Below are positions 1-6,230 of a DNA stretch of 7,221 nt, one piece after another. Position numbers and translations under genes: made by a program. This DNA is from Pseudomonadota bacterium (GTDB lineage Bacteria > Pseudomonadota > Gammaproteobacteria > Steroidobacterales > Woeseiaceae), in the NCBI GenBank assembly GCA_022565135.1, contig JADFKA010000087.1, forward strand, positions 1-7,221. Reading direction: 5' to 3'. Numbering within the stretch: the first letter of the stretch is position 1; every line of letters begins with the position of its first letter. Under the pieces are notes generated by a model. It made no database searches. It saw only the letters and a program-made list of their open reading frames with translations, and was not told where the DNA came from.

Positions 1-595
1 TGCTGGCAACCACATCCGCCCGTGCGCTGCGCCCCACATCGCGGGAATCAAGGTTGTAGCGATGCGCCAGGGCCAGCGCAGCAGGCCCGATGAAACTGTC
101 ATTTAGCCCATACTGCGGGCAGGCCGAATAACACAGCAGGCAATTGATGCAGTCCGTGTATTGCTTGTAGACGGCAAGCTGCTCGGGACTCTGCAGGTTC
201 TCGCCGGATTCAACTGGCCGCACGTCAGCGGAAACGATATAGGGTTTAACGCTCGTCAACTTCTCGACGAAGTCGTCGATCGCCACGACCAGGTCCCGCT
301 CGATTGGAAAGTTGTCAAGCGGTTCGATGCGTATCTTTTCCGGGTAGTCGCGGAGGAATGCGTGGCAGGCCAGTACGGGTTCGCCGTTCACAACCATGCC
401 GCAGCTCCCGCAAACAGCCATGTGACAGGACCAGCGGTAACTCAGCGTGCGATCGATGTTTTCCTTGACGTAATTAATGGCGTCGAGCACGACCCAGTCT
501 TCCTGACAGGGAATCTCGTAGGTCTGGAAATGCGGCTCGGTGTCCGTCTCCGGATCGTATCGTAATACTTCCAGTTGATGGATCGTCTCCGTCAC
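1..595 (-). CDS. frdB: Fumarate reductase iron-sulfur subunit FrdB (partial, C-terminus outside window)
   Basis: FrdB is the electron-transfer subunit of quinol:fumarate reductase. It carries electrons from the membrane anchor subunits to the FAD of FrdA, on the cytoplasmic face of the inner membrane. The visible 198 residues follow E. coli FrdB closely. The N-terminal ferredoxin domain has the [2Fe-2S] ligands C57, C62, C65 and C77 (SCHMAVCGSCG, then LAC), the same numbering as I recall for E. coli. The start of the second domain shows C149-x2-C152-x2-C155-x3-C159-P, part of the [4Fe-4S] and [3Fe-4S] ligand set; the remaining cysteines lie beyond the window. The motif FPIERDLVV at 96-104 is typical. 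The start is a GTG whose GTGA overlaps the frdA stop by 4 bases, with an AGGAG inside the frdA end, so translation is probably coupled. The truncation is only the window edge. The E. coli-like sequence favours FrdB over SdhB. Confidence 0.95.
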   Translation of the reverse strand, partial: MTETIHQLEVLRYDPETDTEPHFQTYEIPCQEDWVVLDAINYVKENIDRTLSYRWSCHMAVCGSCGMVVNGEPVLACHAFLRDYPEKIRIEPLDNFPIERDLVVAIDDFVEKLTSVKPYIVSADVRPVESGENLQSPEQLAVYKQYTDCINCLLCYSACPQYGLNDSFIGPAALALAHRYNLDSRDVGRSARADVVAS

Positions 596-2349
596 TCCTG
601 GTTGCCTCCGTACACGCGTTCACCGGGCTTCGAGCGCGTAATGACAACATCACGATAATCGATACGCGGCTCGCCTTGGGCTGTATAAGTGGCGAGCGAA
701 TGCCTGAGAAAATTTTCGTCGTCCCGGTCCGTGTAGTCCAGGCGCTGATGCGAGCCACGGGACTCAGTCCTTTGATATGCCGAGACAGCGAGCGCACTCG
801 CCACGTCTATCATGGACCCTAGTTCCAGCACTTCGGTTAGATCCGTGTTATAGACATTGCTCTTGTCCTGCAACTCGATCGACGAGTAGCGCTGCCGTAT
901 CTCCTCCAATTTTGCACAGGCTTCGCATAACGAATCCTCGCTGCGATAAATGCCCGCACCAGCCTCCATCGTCGCCGTCAGTTCCCGGCGCAGACCGACA
1001 ATATCCTCATTGCCATTCGTTTTTCGGAACAGCGTCAGCACCCGATTCTCGGCGGCCTCGACCTGCTCCATGACCAGCGCGTCCGAGACGGCCGAGGCAC
1101 CGCCGGCCACCGCGTACTCGGCAGCGCTACGCCCGGCCCGCGCGCCAAATACGAGCAGCTCGGTCAGCGAATTGGAGCCGAGCCGGTTCGCCCCGTTGAT
1201 ACTGACGCAAGCGCATTCGCCGGCCGCAAACAGGCCGCCGATCCTGGTGGCGCCATTGATGTCGGTATCGATGCCACCCATCGTGTAATGCACAACGGGG
1301 CGCACCGGAATCGGCGCTTCAACCGGATCGACGCCCACGTAGCTCCTGCTGAGCTCCCGGACCATCGGGAGTCGTTCGTTGATCTTCGCCTCGCCAAGAT
1401 GACGCAGGTCAAGGTATACGACGTCACCGTTGTCGGTCTTGATCGTCCGGCCTTGCTGCTGCTCGTGCCAGAACGCCTGACTGAGGCGATCCCGCGGGCC
1501 GAGCTCCATCGCTTTCTTGCGCGGCCAGGGATCCGGCGGGCCGAGACCGTAATCCTGCAGATAACGGTAGCCGTCCTTGTTGACAAGAATGCCGCCCTCC
1601 CCGCGCGATGCTTCGGTAATGAGTATCCCGGTGCCTGGTAAGCCGGTCGGGTGATATTGCACGAATTCCATGTCTTTGAGCGGCACACCGATCCGGTAGG
1701 CCATTGCCATCCCATCCCCGGTCTTGATGGCGCCGTTGGTCGTAAATGGAAAAATTCGCCCGGCTCCACCAGTTGCGATAATGACGGCCTTCGCACGGAA
1801 GAATCTAAGCTGCCCCGTTCGCATCTCAAGGGCGACGACGCCTTGGCAGACGTCGTCGACAGCGACAATATCCGTGCAGAAGTATTCATCGTAACGCTCG
1901 ATGGCGGCGTACTTCAGTGACGTCTGGAAAAGTGTGTGGAGCAGGTGAAACCCCGTCTTGTCAGCTGCATACCAGGTACGCTCAACCTTCATGCCACCGA
2001 ATGGACGCACGGCCACATGGCCGTCTGCCTCGCGGCTCCAGGGACAGCCCCAATGTTCAATTTGCCTCAGTTCCTTCGGCGCTTCATGCGTGAAGAGTTC
2101 GACAGCATCTTGATCGCAGAGCCAATCACCGCCGGCCACCGTATCGTTGAAGTGATTGTCAAAACTGTCATTGTCCTTTATGACGCCGGCAGCGCCACCT
2201 TCCGCTGCGACGGTGTGGCTGCGCATAGGATAAACTTTTGATATCAACGCGATGCGCAGTCCGGGATTCGATTCGGCGAGCGCTAAGGCGGCGCGCAGGC
2301 CGGCACCACCGGCACCGACAATCGCGACATCGCTGGTTATTGTTTCCAC
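592..2349 (-). CDS. frdA: Fumarate reductase flavoprotein subunit FrdA
   Basis: FrdA is the catalytic subunit that reduces fumarate to succinate in anaerobic respiration. The 585 residues align with E. coli FrdA (about 602) along nearly the whole length. The Rossmann FAD motif is at 10-21 (IVGAGGAGLRAA). H45 in RSHTVAAEGG is the expected covalent FAD ligand. Active-site residues correspond to H233 (QYHPTGLPG), R249 in SRGEGG, R286 (LGPRDRLSQAFW), H354 (HYTMGGI) and R389 (GANRLGSNS). The C-terminal helical domain contains ESRGSHQRLDYTDRDD and ends at RVYGG. All key residues are present, so the enzyme should be active. The only plausible start is a GTG lying inside the end of rquA (13-base overlap) with no clear Shine-Dalgarno sequence, pointing to translational coupling. 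Succinate dehydrogenase SdhA is the paralogue to exclude; the E. coli FrdA-like sequence and the FrdB partner argue against it. Confidence 0.97.
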   Translation of the reverse strand: METITSDVAIVGAGGAGLRAALALAESNPGLRIALISKVYPMRSHTVAAEGGAAGVIKDNDSFDNHFNDTVAGGDWLCDQDAVELFTHEAPKELRQIEHWGCPWSREADGHVAVRPFGGMKVERTWYAADKTGFHLLHTLFQTSLKYAAIERYDEYFCTDIVAVDDVCQGVVALEMRTGQLRFFRAKAVIIATGGAGRIFPFTTNGAIKTGDGMAMAYRIGVPLKDMEFVQYHPTGLPGTGILITEASRGEGGILVNKDGYRYLQDYGLGPPDPWPRKKAMELGPRDRLSQAFWHEQQQGRTIKTDNGDVVYLDLRHLGEAKINERLPMVRELSRSYVGVDPVEAPIPVRPVVHYTMGGIDTDINGATRIGGLFAAGECACVSINGANRLGSNSLTELLVFGARAGRSAAEYAVAGGASAVSDALVMEQVEAAENRVLTLFRKTNGNEDIVGLRRELTATMEAGAGIYRSEDSLCEACAKLEEIRQRYSSIELQDKSNVYNTDLTEVLELGSMIDVASALAVSAYQRTESRGSHQRLDYTDRDDENFLRHSLATYTAQGEPRIDYRDVVITRSKPGERVYGGNQE

Positions 2350-3128
2350 GCTGGTATACTACTGGCCGGTGTTGCCACTACCTTCTGGTAAAGGCCGCCG
2401 AAGAACAACTCTTTGCGCCAGTGAAATTTTTCGGGTTCGCTGGCAAAGTCGCGAATATCCTGGCGCCACAAGCCCTTCGCAAACGGCTCGAGCGTATCAA
2501 AGACAAGGCTCATCACAGGCTTTAAAGGATTGGCCCAGTTCGGCTTATGGTAATCGACGAAGATGACCTTGCCATCAGGACCGATGTTGTTCAGTACGAC
2601 ATCGACGAGCCCGTGTTTGTAATCATCCGGCACTTCGTGCATTAGGAAGTAACAGCACACCGCATCGTACTCGCCCTTACCAAGATCGAGCACATCAAGA
2701 TGCCGCACTGACGCGAATGGATAGTCCCGCAATTTCTTGGCACAGTTGTCGACTTGCACCTTGGCAACGTCGACAACTTCAAGGCTTCCATTCTTGCCGA
2801 TGTGCCGCGCAAGCGCCGGCGAGAAGTCGCCATAAACACAGGCGGTTTGCAGCACCTTGCTGCCCGGATCGATTTCGGAAAGGGCCATGCGTTGAAGTTT
2901 ATGATGCTGAAACCAGAGTATTGTGGCGACGACTGACTCTCGATCGAGCATTTTGACGTTGCGCGGATTCAGATAGGCCCAAGTGTAGGTTTCACGCAGG
3001 TAACGCGGGATAGCAGGACCGGCATCTCGCGGCAGTATCGTATGGCCATTATTGATTGGCAGCGCCTCAACTGCCACGGCCGGCCGGAATCTGTCCTTCC
3101 GCCTGCTTGGTGATACCTCGTAGTCCAT
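2337..3128 (-). CDS. rquA: Rhodoquinone biosynthesis protein RquA (methyltransferase fold)
   Basis: RquA converts ubiquinone to rhodoquinone by replacing a ring methoxy group with an amino group; published work describes S-adenosylmethionine as the amino donor and a need for Mn(II). The 263-residue protein has a class I methyltransferase fold with an atypical nucleotide loop, VLQTACVYGDFSPAL at 92-106, in place of the usual glycine-rich ExGxGxG. This and IPRYLRETYTWAYLNP (40-55), the acidic post-I strand VVDVAKVQVDN (118-128), CCYFLMHEVPDDYK (158-171), VDYHKPNWANPLKP (191-204) and FFGGLYQKVVA (242-252) are what I recognise as RquA-specific, distinguishing it from UbiE/UbiG. The N-terminal 35 residues are poorly conserved. 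The start is the first ATG after an in-frame stop, with GGGA 8 bases upstream. It is the first gene of the operon and overlaps frdA, which fits rhodoquinol as the donor to fumarate reductase. Confidence 0.92.
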   Translation of the reverse strand: MDYEVSPSRRKDRFRPAVAVEALPINNGHTILPRDAGPAIPRYLRETYTWAYLNPRNVKMLDRESVVATILWFQHHKLQRMALSEIDPGSKVLQTACVYGDFSPALARHIGKNGSLEVVDVAKVQVDNCAKKLRDYPFASVRHLDVLDLGKGEYDAVCCYFLMHEVPDDYKHGLVDVVLNNIGPDGKVIFVDYHKPNWANPLKPVMSLVFDTLEPFAKGLWRQDIRDFASEPEKFHWRKELFFGGLYQKVVATPASSIPAWKQ

Positions 3129-3511
3129 TTCCTGATTCCCAATTCGTTACTTAACATCTGATCGGCAAATCCTGCCATCGATGTAATGATAGCTATGCAC
3201 GAACACCTGTTTCTATAAGGACTTTCCGGGTTTTTGTAGGCACATTCCCCGACGAACAATTGGCCTCTGATTCGATCCTAATCGAGGACAAACTTTTTAA
3301 TGAGTCGCCGCGACCGACCGGCCGGCACGTGAATCCTCAGACAAGCGTTACTCACAAACGATCTAGTCGGTTGCAAACCACCAATTGATTGAATCACACC
3401 TACTTAGAGGCATCCTTGAGCTGAGCTAGTCTACTTACGATTCTCGCGCTGATAGTCAGAGCGCGCACGGTCCCGCTGTCGGGGGCCAACTGCGCAGTGG
3501 GGGCAGACGTC
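3129..3511. promoter_or_regulatory. Intergenic region holding the rquA-frdAB promoter
   Basis: I see no convincing gene in these 383 bases. As the rquA operon reads away from here on the minus strand, its promoter should lie here, but no clear -35/-10 pair stands out; TATCAT (3191-3186) and TATAGA (3217-3212) on the minus strand are -10-like without a -35. A perfect dyad TCGAT-CCTA-ATCGA at 3272-3285 has FNR-box geometry, with one deviation per half-site from TTGAT-N4-ATCAA. A second palindrome, TGATT-G-AATCA (3386-3396), has the wrong spacing for FNR. Just after the UPF0016 gene are two small hairpins, CGCGCT/AGCGCG (3445-3450 with 3460-3465) and CCCG/CGGG near 3473-3484. Neither is followed by a T-run, so they are at best weak transcript ends. 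Confidence 0.45.
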
Positions 3512-3784
3512 TCAGGCTCGAACAAATGTCCATAATCCCACCAGAATAAACGCGATACCGGCGACACGGGCCATTATCCGCTCATCAAACCAGTTGCTCA
3601 GGCCGACTCCGGCAAGTACCGCAACCCCAGATGCGAACATGAGGGCTAGGGATGAACCTATGTACACACTCAGTTTGCTGTGTTGTGCATTTGACGCGTA
3701 TAGCAGCGTGACGAATTGGGACTTGTCCGCTATTTCGGCGACAATAACGGTTAAGAATACCGTTGCTATTAATTTCAGATCCAC
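3512..3784 (-). CDS. Half-length UPF0016 (TMEM165/GDT1) family membrane protein, putative Mn2+/cation transporter
   Basis: The 90-residue protein is almost all hydrophobic, with about three transmembrane segments (roughly residues 4-19, 38-62 and 70-88). Near the N-terminus it carries AEIADKSQ (16-23), matching the UPF0016 signature E-x-G-D-K-[ST], except that alanine replaces glycine. The rest (TLLYAS, KLSVYIGSSLAL, AGVGLSNW, AGIAFILVGLWT) also fits the family. Full-length members have two such units (about 190 residues) and act as Mn2+ or Ca2+ transporters, including bacterial Mn exporters; half-size members are thought to work as homo- or heterodimers. No second half is visible in the window. 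The start is a GTG with AGGA (complement of 3795-3798) 10 bases upstream. The SD lies within a palindrome. It reads in the same direction as rquA but 383 bases away, so a shared transcript is possible but not shown. Confidence 0.82.
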   Translation of the reverse strand: MDLKLIATVFLTVIVAEIADKSQFVTLLYASNAQHSKLSVYIGSSLALMFASGVAVLAGVGLSNWFDERIMARVAGIAFILVGLWTFVRA

Positions 3785-3795
3785 TCGCGAAAAAT

Positions 3796-3810
3796 CCTAT
3801 TTAAAATAGG
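3796..3810. promoter_or_regulatory. Perfect 15-base palindrome, possible operator of the UPF0016 gene
   Basis: CCTATTT-A-AAATAGG has 7-base arms with no mismatch. It ends 12 bases before the GTG start and one arm supplies part of the Shine-Dalgarno AGGA. On the minus strand a possible promoter lies just upstream: TTCGCA (3849-3844), 18-base spacer, TATGAT (3825-3820). The palindrome would then sit just after the predicted transcription start, the usual place for a repressor site. I do not recognise the regulator; the sequence does not resemble an FNR box. A short hairpin hiding the ribosome site is an alternative. Confidence 0.4.
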
Positions 3811-4000
3811 TGCTAATCGATCATAAATGCCAAATCGTGCGCCTGCGAACAAAGAGTTCTGATTGCGCATCAGGTTTGTACAAGAACACAGCATCCTACA
3901 ACAGAGTCCACACCATCGGGGCTAGCGCGTGCACATCAGCCCCGGTTCTGGGAACAGGCTTCTGCGAATTGAGTGCCTATCTCGTGCTGCTACACACGAC

Positions 4001-4267
4001 TCAGCAGCGCCAGGTGAAATGGTATGGCGCACGGAAGGGCTCGTCAAGATTCCGGTGCCGCGCCCACCGACGGCTGAGCTGATCCTGCACGCTTCGCTTG
4101 GTCCGCTGCGCGTCTCGCTTATCCTGCCACGACTGAAACACTCTATTCCTAGTAATTTCTTGTTCAAGGATCTGTCCCTGTTCGCGGTCCTCGGTCAACG
4201 TCATTACCGCTTCGAAGTTCGGCACCACATCCTGTGCGCATCCACGTTGTACGGTTTCGGTTCTCAT
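4001..4267 (-). CDS. Small hypothetical protein, doubtful
   Basis: An 88-codon ORF starts at an ATG with a good Shine-Dalgarno AGGAG (complement of 4277-4281) 9 bases upstream. The predicted protein is soluble, very rich in Gln, Arg and Glu, with no membrane segment, signal peptide or motif that I recognise. The first half (to about residue 45) looks more like coding sequence than the Arg-rich second half, which may be read-through after a frameshift. Overlapping ORFs of similar size exist on both strands, so the ribosome site is the main argument for this one. It is divergent from the kinase remnant and sits in a stretch that appears decayed; it may be a remnant of a longer gene. No function is proposed. 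Confidence 0.3.
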   Translation of the reverse strand: MRTETVQRGCAQDVVPNFEAVMTLTEDREQGQILEQEITRNRVFQSWQDKRDAQRTKRSVQDQLSRRWARHRNLDEPFRAPYHFTWRC

Positions 4268-4347
4268 AACTTGGGGCTCCTGTTTTCAGATCGAAAGATA
4301 CGGTCGATCGTGGGCCTTTTAAATTCGTAATTACCACTACGAAGGCG

Positions 4348-4799
4348 TTGACAATACTGATAGGGGTACGGCCCAGGAGTTTGGATAATGGCTATGTCGA
4401 CAGCTGCAGATTGGTACAAGGAAATTTATTGCGAAGTCACTATTGCGCGCGGGACACGACGTTATTCTGGATGCATCCTTCCTGGGAATCCGGCAGCGCG
4501 AACGAGCACGCCAGACCGCGGTTGATTGCGGTGCCGGATTTCTTCTAATTGAGACTAAGGCATCGGCCGAGACCCTGCGTGATCGAATACAGCAGCGTGA
4601 CAATTTCGGCGATGACGCGTCGGAGGCTGGGATGGCCGTTCTCGACTACCAACAACAGAGCGTGGAGCCGCTCAGCGTATCCGAGCGTCGGTTGACCTTC
4701 AGTGAGTGCACGAGCCATGATGATGGTCTCGCCAACGTGCTGCAGCGCATCCGCCATGCTTCCCCAATCAACTATCGACCTGCGCGCAGTACTCACTAA
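4348..4799 (+). pseudogene. Frameshifted remnant of a P-loop kinase (COG0645/AAA_33-like)
   Basis: The frame open from 4389 to the TAA at 4797-4799 encodes AGHDVILDASFLGIRQRERA, then FLLIETKASAETLRDRIQQR, then DDASEAGMAVLDYQQQSVEPL. These are the hallmarks of the C-terminal half of the small predicted kinases often fused to aminoglycoside-phosphotransferase-like domains. The missing upstream part seems to lie in other frames. An ATG at 4388 with AGGAG (4375-4379) at 8 bases opens a frame giving TAADWYKE, which would continue as FIAKSLLRAGHDV after a +1 shift near the AAATTT at 4422-4427. A third frame gives GVRPRSLDNGYVDS just before. I find no Walker A motif (GxxGxGKS) in any frame upstream, so ATP binding should be lost. 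TTGACA at 4348-4353 looks like a -35 box but lacks a partner. A short functional protein starting in the last frame cannot be fully excluded. Confidence 0.6.
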
Positions 4800-4972
4800 T
4801 TGACCAACGATCACGGCAGCGACATCTTGTGCCTGATCGCTGCAATGGGTCTGCATATGTTCAATTCGCTCAACAGGAAATGGATGGCGTCAGACAACAG
4901 CCCATCGCGTGCTATCGTCGACGCGTGGCGCGATTCGGAACATTGCGAAGGATAGCGCGTCCCGACGACCAA

Positions 4973-5371
4973 CTATTGTCGTTGCGCGGAATCGCTATAT
5001 TCCCGTGCCAGCCGGCGCGCCTTTCTCACCCAGGCACAGGACTCGCACGCACATCGTTTGACATTGTGGTTCGCGCGGGTACTTTCAGCATCAACGTAAT
5101 CGATACAAAACAATATCGACTCAAGAAGAGCCTTCATTGGCATGCGCGCCAATACACTGAAATCATCGTTGCAGTTCAGCCAATGGCACTCTTCCCCTTG
5201 CTCACAATTTTGACACGCGCTGCGTGCGGGATTGAAATACCGATTCTGCGGGCATTCCTCAACTGCCAGATTAGCCAGCAACATCATGCGTGGATAAGTG
5301 AGCTCTTCTATGATTCGTCGCCGCATTGCCCGCTCGTGGTTCCTGTCTGTGGCGGTGATGCCACCACTCAT
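4973..5371 (-). CDS. Cysteine-rich conserved-looking hypothetical protein, probable metal or Fe-S binder
   Basis: The 132-codon ORF encodes a soluble protein with nine cysteines: C40, C53, C56, C62, C67, C89, C107, C109 and C112. They form two clusters, CxxCx5Cx4C in ACQNCEQGEECHWLNCNDD and CxCxxC in RCACESCAWVRKARRL near the C-terminus. A helical segment (about 78-93) separates them. The pattern suggests a zinc or iron-sulfur site; I cannot assign a named family. No signal peptide or membrane segment is visible, so it should be cytoplasmic. The start is uncertain. The first ATG (5371) has no ribosome site and lies 2 bases after a -10-like TATAAG (5379-5374), whereas Met16 (5326) has GAGCGGG upstream and may be the true start. 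It lies 69 bases after fnr on the same strand, with an FNR box in the gap, so it is probably induced without oxygen. Confidence 0.75.
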   Translation of the reverse strand: MSGGITATDRNHERAMRRRIIEELTYPRMMLLANLAVEECPQNRYFNPARSACQNCEQGEECHWLNCNDDFSVLARMPMKALLESILFCIDYVDAESTRANHNVKRCACESCAWVRKARRLAREYSDSAQRQ

Positions 5372-5412
5372 TGCTTATACGTTATCTAATTCCAGATCCG
5401 GTTGATTTGTCT

Positions 5413-5426
5413 ATGATATTTATCAA
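5413..5426 (-). promoter_or_regulatory. FNR box upstream of the cysteine-rich gene
   Basis: ATGAT-ATTT-ATCAA matches the FNR consensus TTGAT-N4-ATCAA at 9 of 10 defined positions. It lies in the 69-base gap between the fnr stop and the cysteine-rich gene. Its centre (5419.5) is 48 bases before the first ATG of that gene on the minus strand. A class II position (-41.5) would put the transcript start near 5378 with a weak -10 around 5390-5384. Using the better -10 TATAAG (5379-5374) the box would be near -52. Either way translation from Met16 (5326) is easier to reconcile than from the first ATG. Confidence 0.65.
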
Positions 5427-5440
5427 GTGAGAGCTGGTTT

Positions 5441-6178
5441 CTATCCGTGATGTTTCCCTTGTGCCATCAGTCCCAGACGAACGGGGTTCAACAAGCGAAT
5501 ACGGCGTCGATCGACGTCGATCAGGCCCTTTCTATGCATTTTGGCGATCAAGCGACTCAAGGTCTCAGGAGCGATCCGCAAGTGATTCGAAATGTCTTCC
5601 CGTGACATCGGAAGTCTGAATTCATACTCAGCTGAGCCTGGCTGGTACAGCCGAGAATGAATATCCATTAGAAATGCAGCGATCCGCTGTGTCGCAACAG
5701 AACTATCTGCAAACTTGAGTTGCCTGGAAAACTCCCGACTCATTACTCGCAATATTTGGTTGTGCAGGCTGTGAAATTCCACACTCAGTCTGGCAATGTC
5801 CTTATACGGGATGACGCACACGAAACTGGGTTCCAGAATAACCGCATTGCAACGATGCCGGTCAGGGTGAACGGCATCGAAGCCAAGCACCTCACCGCGG
5901 AGATAAAAGCCGTGCACCAGTTCGTGTCCATCGGCGCCTATGCTGTAACTCTTGATACAGCCAGTTCGCACAGCGTAAATGGCCGTAAATCGCTCGCCCA
6001 CACCAAACAGGTGGTTGCCAACCCCTAATGGGCCAGAGCGCCTGATCATCGAATGCAAACGCGCCAATTCGGGCGGCTCCAGCCCCATTGGCCAACATAA
6101 TTCACGAAGCGAACAGAATCCACAGGCGACCCGAAATAATTCAAGTTCCTCCGTGCTCATGTCAGCGTATGCGTGCAA
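5441..6178 (-). CDS. fnr: FNR-type oxygen-responsive transcriptional regulator
   Basis: This CRP/FNR-superfamily protein senses oxygen through a [4Fe-4S] cluster and, as a dimer, binds TTGAT-type dyads to switch anaerobic genes. The 245 residues contain the E. coli FNR cysteine set: C19-x2-C22-x5-C28 near the N-terminus and C121 (FVCVIPY) in the sensor domain, equivalent to E. coli C20, C23, C29 and C122. The cyclic-nucleotide-binding-like barrel spans about 35-130 (YAVRTGCIKSYSI, GEVLGFDA). The winged helix at about 188-230 has MSREDISNHLRIAPETLSRL, whose E205-x2-S208-R209 matches the TTGAT-reading residues of FNR. The dimer-helix region is about three residues shorter than I recall for E. 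coli. The start is either TTG (6178), with GAGG 9 bases upstream, or ATG (6160), which lacks a ribosome site. It is the likely regulator of the low-oxygen genes here; anr/fnrN-type naming is equally possible. Confidence 0.93.
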   Translation of the reverse strand: MHAYADMSTEELELFRVACGFCSLRELCWPMGLEPPELARLHSMIRRSGPLGVGNHLFGVGERFTAIYAVRTGCIKSYSIGADGHELVHGFYLRGEVLGFDAVHPDRHRCNAVILEPSFVCVIPYKDIARLSVEFHSLHNQILRVMSREFSRQLKFADSSVATQRIAAFLMDIHSRLYQPGSAEYEFRLPMSREDISNHLRIAPETLSRLIAKMHRKGLIDVDRRRIRLLNPVRLGLMAQGKHHG

Positions 6179-6187
6179 GCGTCAACG

Positions 6188-6191
6188 CCTC
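6188..6191 (-). promoter_or_regulatory. Shine-Dalgarno supporting a TTG start for fnr
   Basis: On the minus strand GAGG lies 9 bases before the TTG at 6178. The in-frame ATG at 6160 has no purine-rich sequence at a usable distance. This favours the TTG start, which adds six residues (MHAYAD) before the Met of the ATG. Confidence 0.4.
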
Positions 6192-6230
6192 AAATAGTGC
6201 CGCCAGTTTACGCTATGGTCGACATGCTCG

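Noticed and set aside
161..565. Plus-strand ORF of 134 codons
   Set aside because: It lies antisense to frdB, whose Fe-S ligand pattern is unmistakable; its own product has no recognisable motif.
1164..1889. Minus-strand ORF of 241 codons in another frame
   Set aside because: It is a shadow inside frdA; the product is Arg/Ser-rich low-quality sequence typical of a shifted frame in GC-rich DNA.
3386..3396. Palindrome TGATT-G-AATCA as an FNR box
   Set aside because: The TTGAT and ATCA halves are three bases apart rather than four, which places the half-sites out of register for FNR.
3929..4330. Plus-strand ORF of 133 codons
   Set aside because: No ribosome site or recognisable domain; competes with the minus-strand ORF that has a good Shine-Dalgarno sequence. 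Neither is secure.
4348..4353. TTGACA as a complete promoter
   Set aside because: It is a perfect -35 hexamer, but no -10-like sequence lies 15-19 bases downstream.
4816..4843. Inverted repeat GCAGCGA/TCGCTGC as a terminator
   Set aside because: Seven-pair stem with a 14-base loop and no T-run on either strand.
4545..4856. Minus-strand ORF of 103 codons
   Set aside because: Antisense to the recognisable kinase remnant; no ribosome site and no motif.
4829..5389. Plus-strand ORF of 186 codons
   Set aside because: Longer than the minus-strand gene it covers, but the product lacks motifs, whereas the minus strand gives ordered cysteine clusters and an FNR box in the right place.
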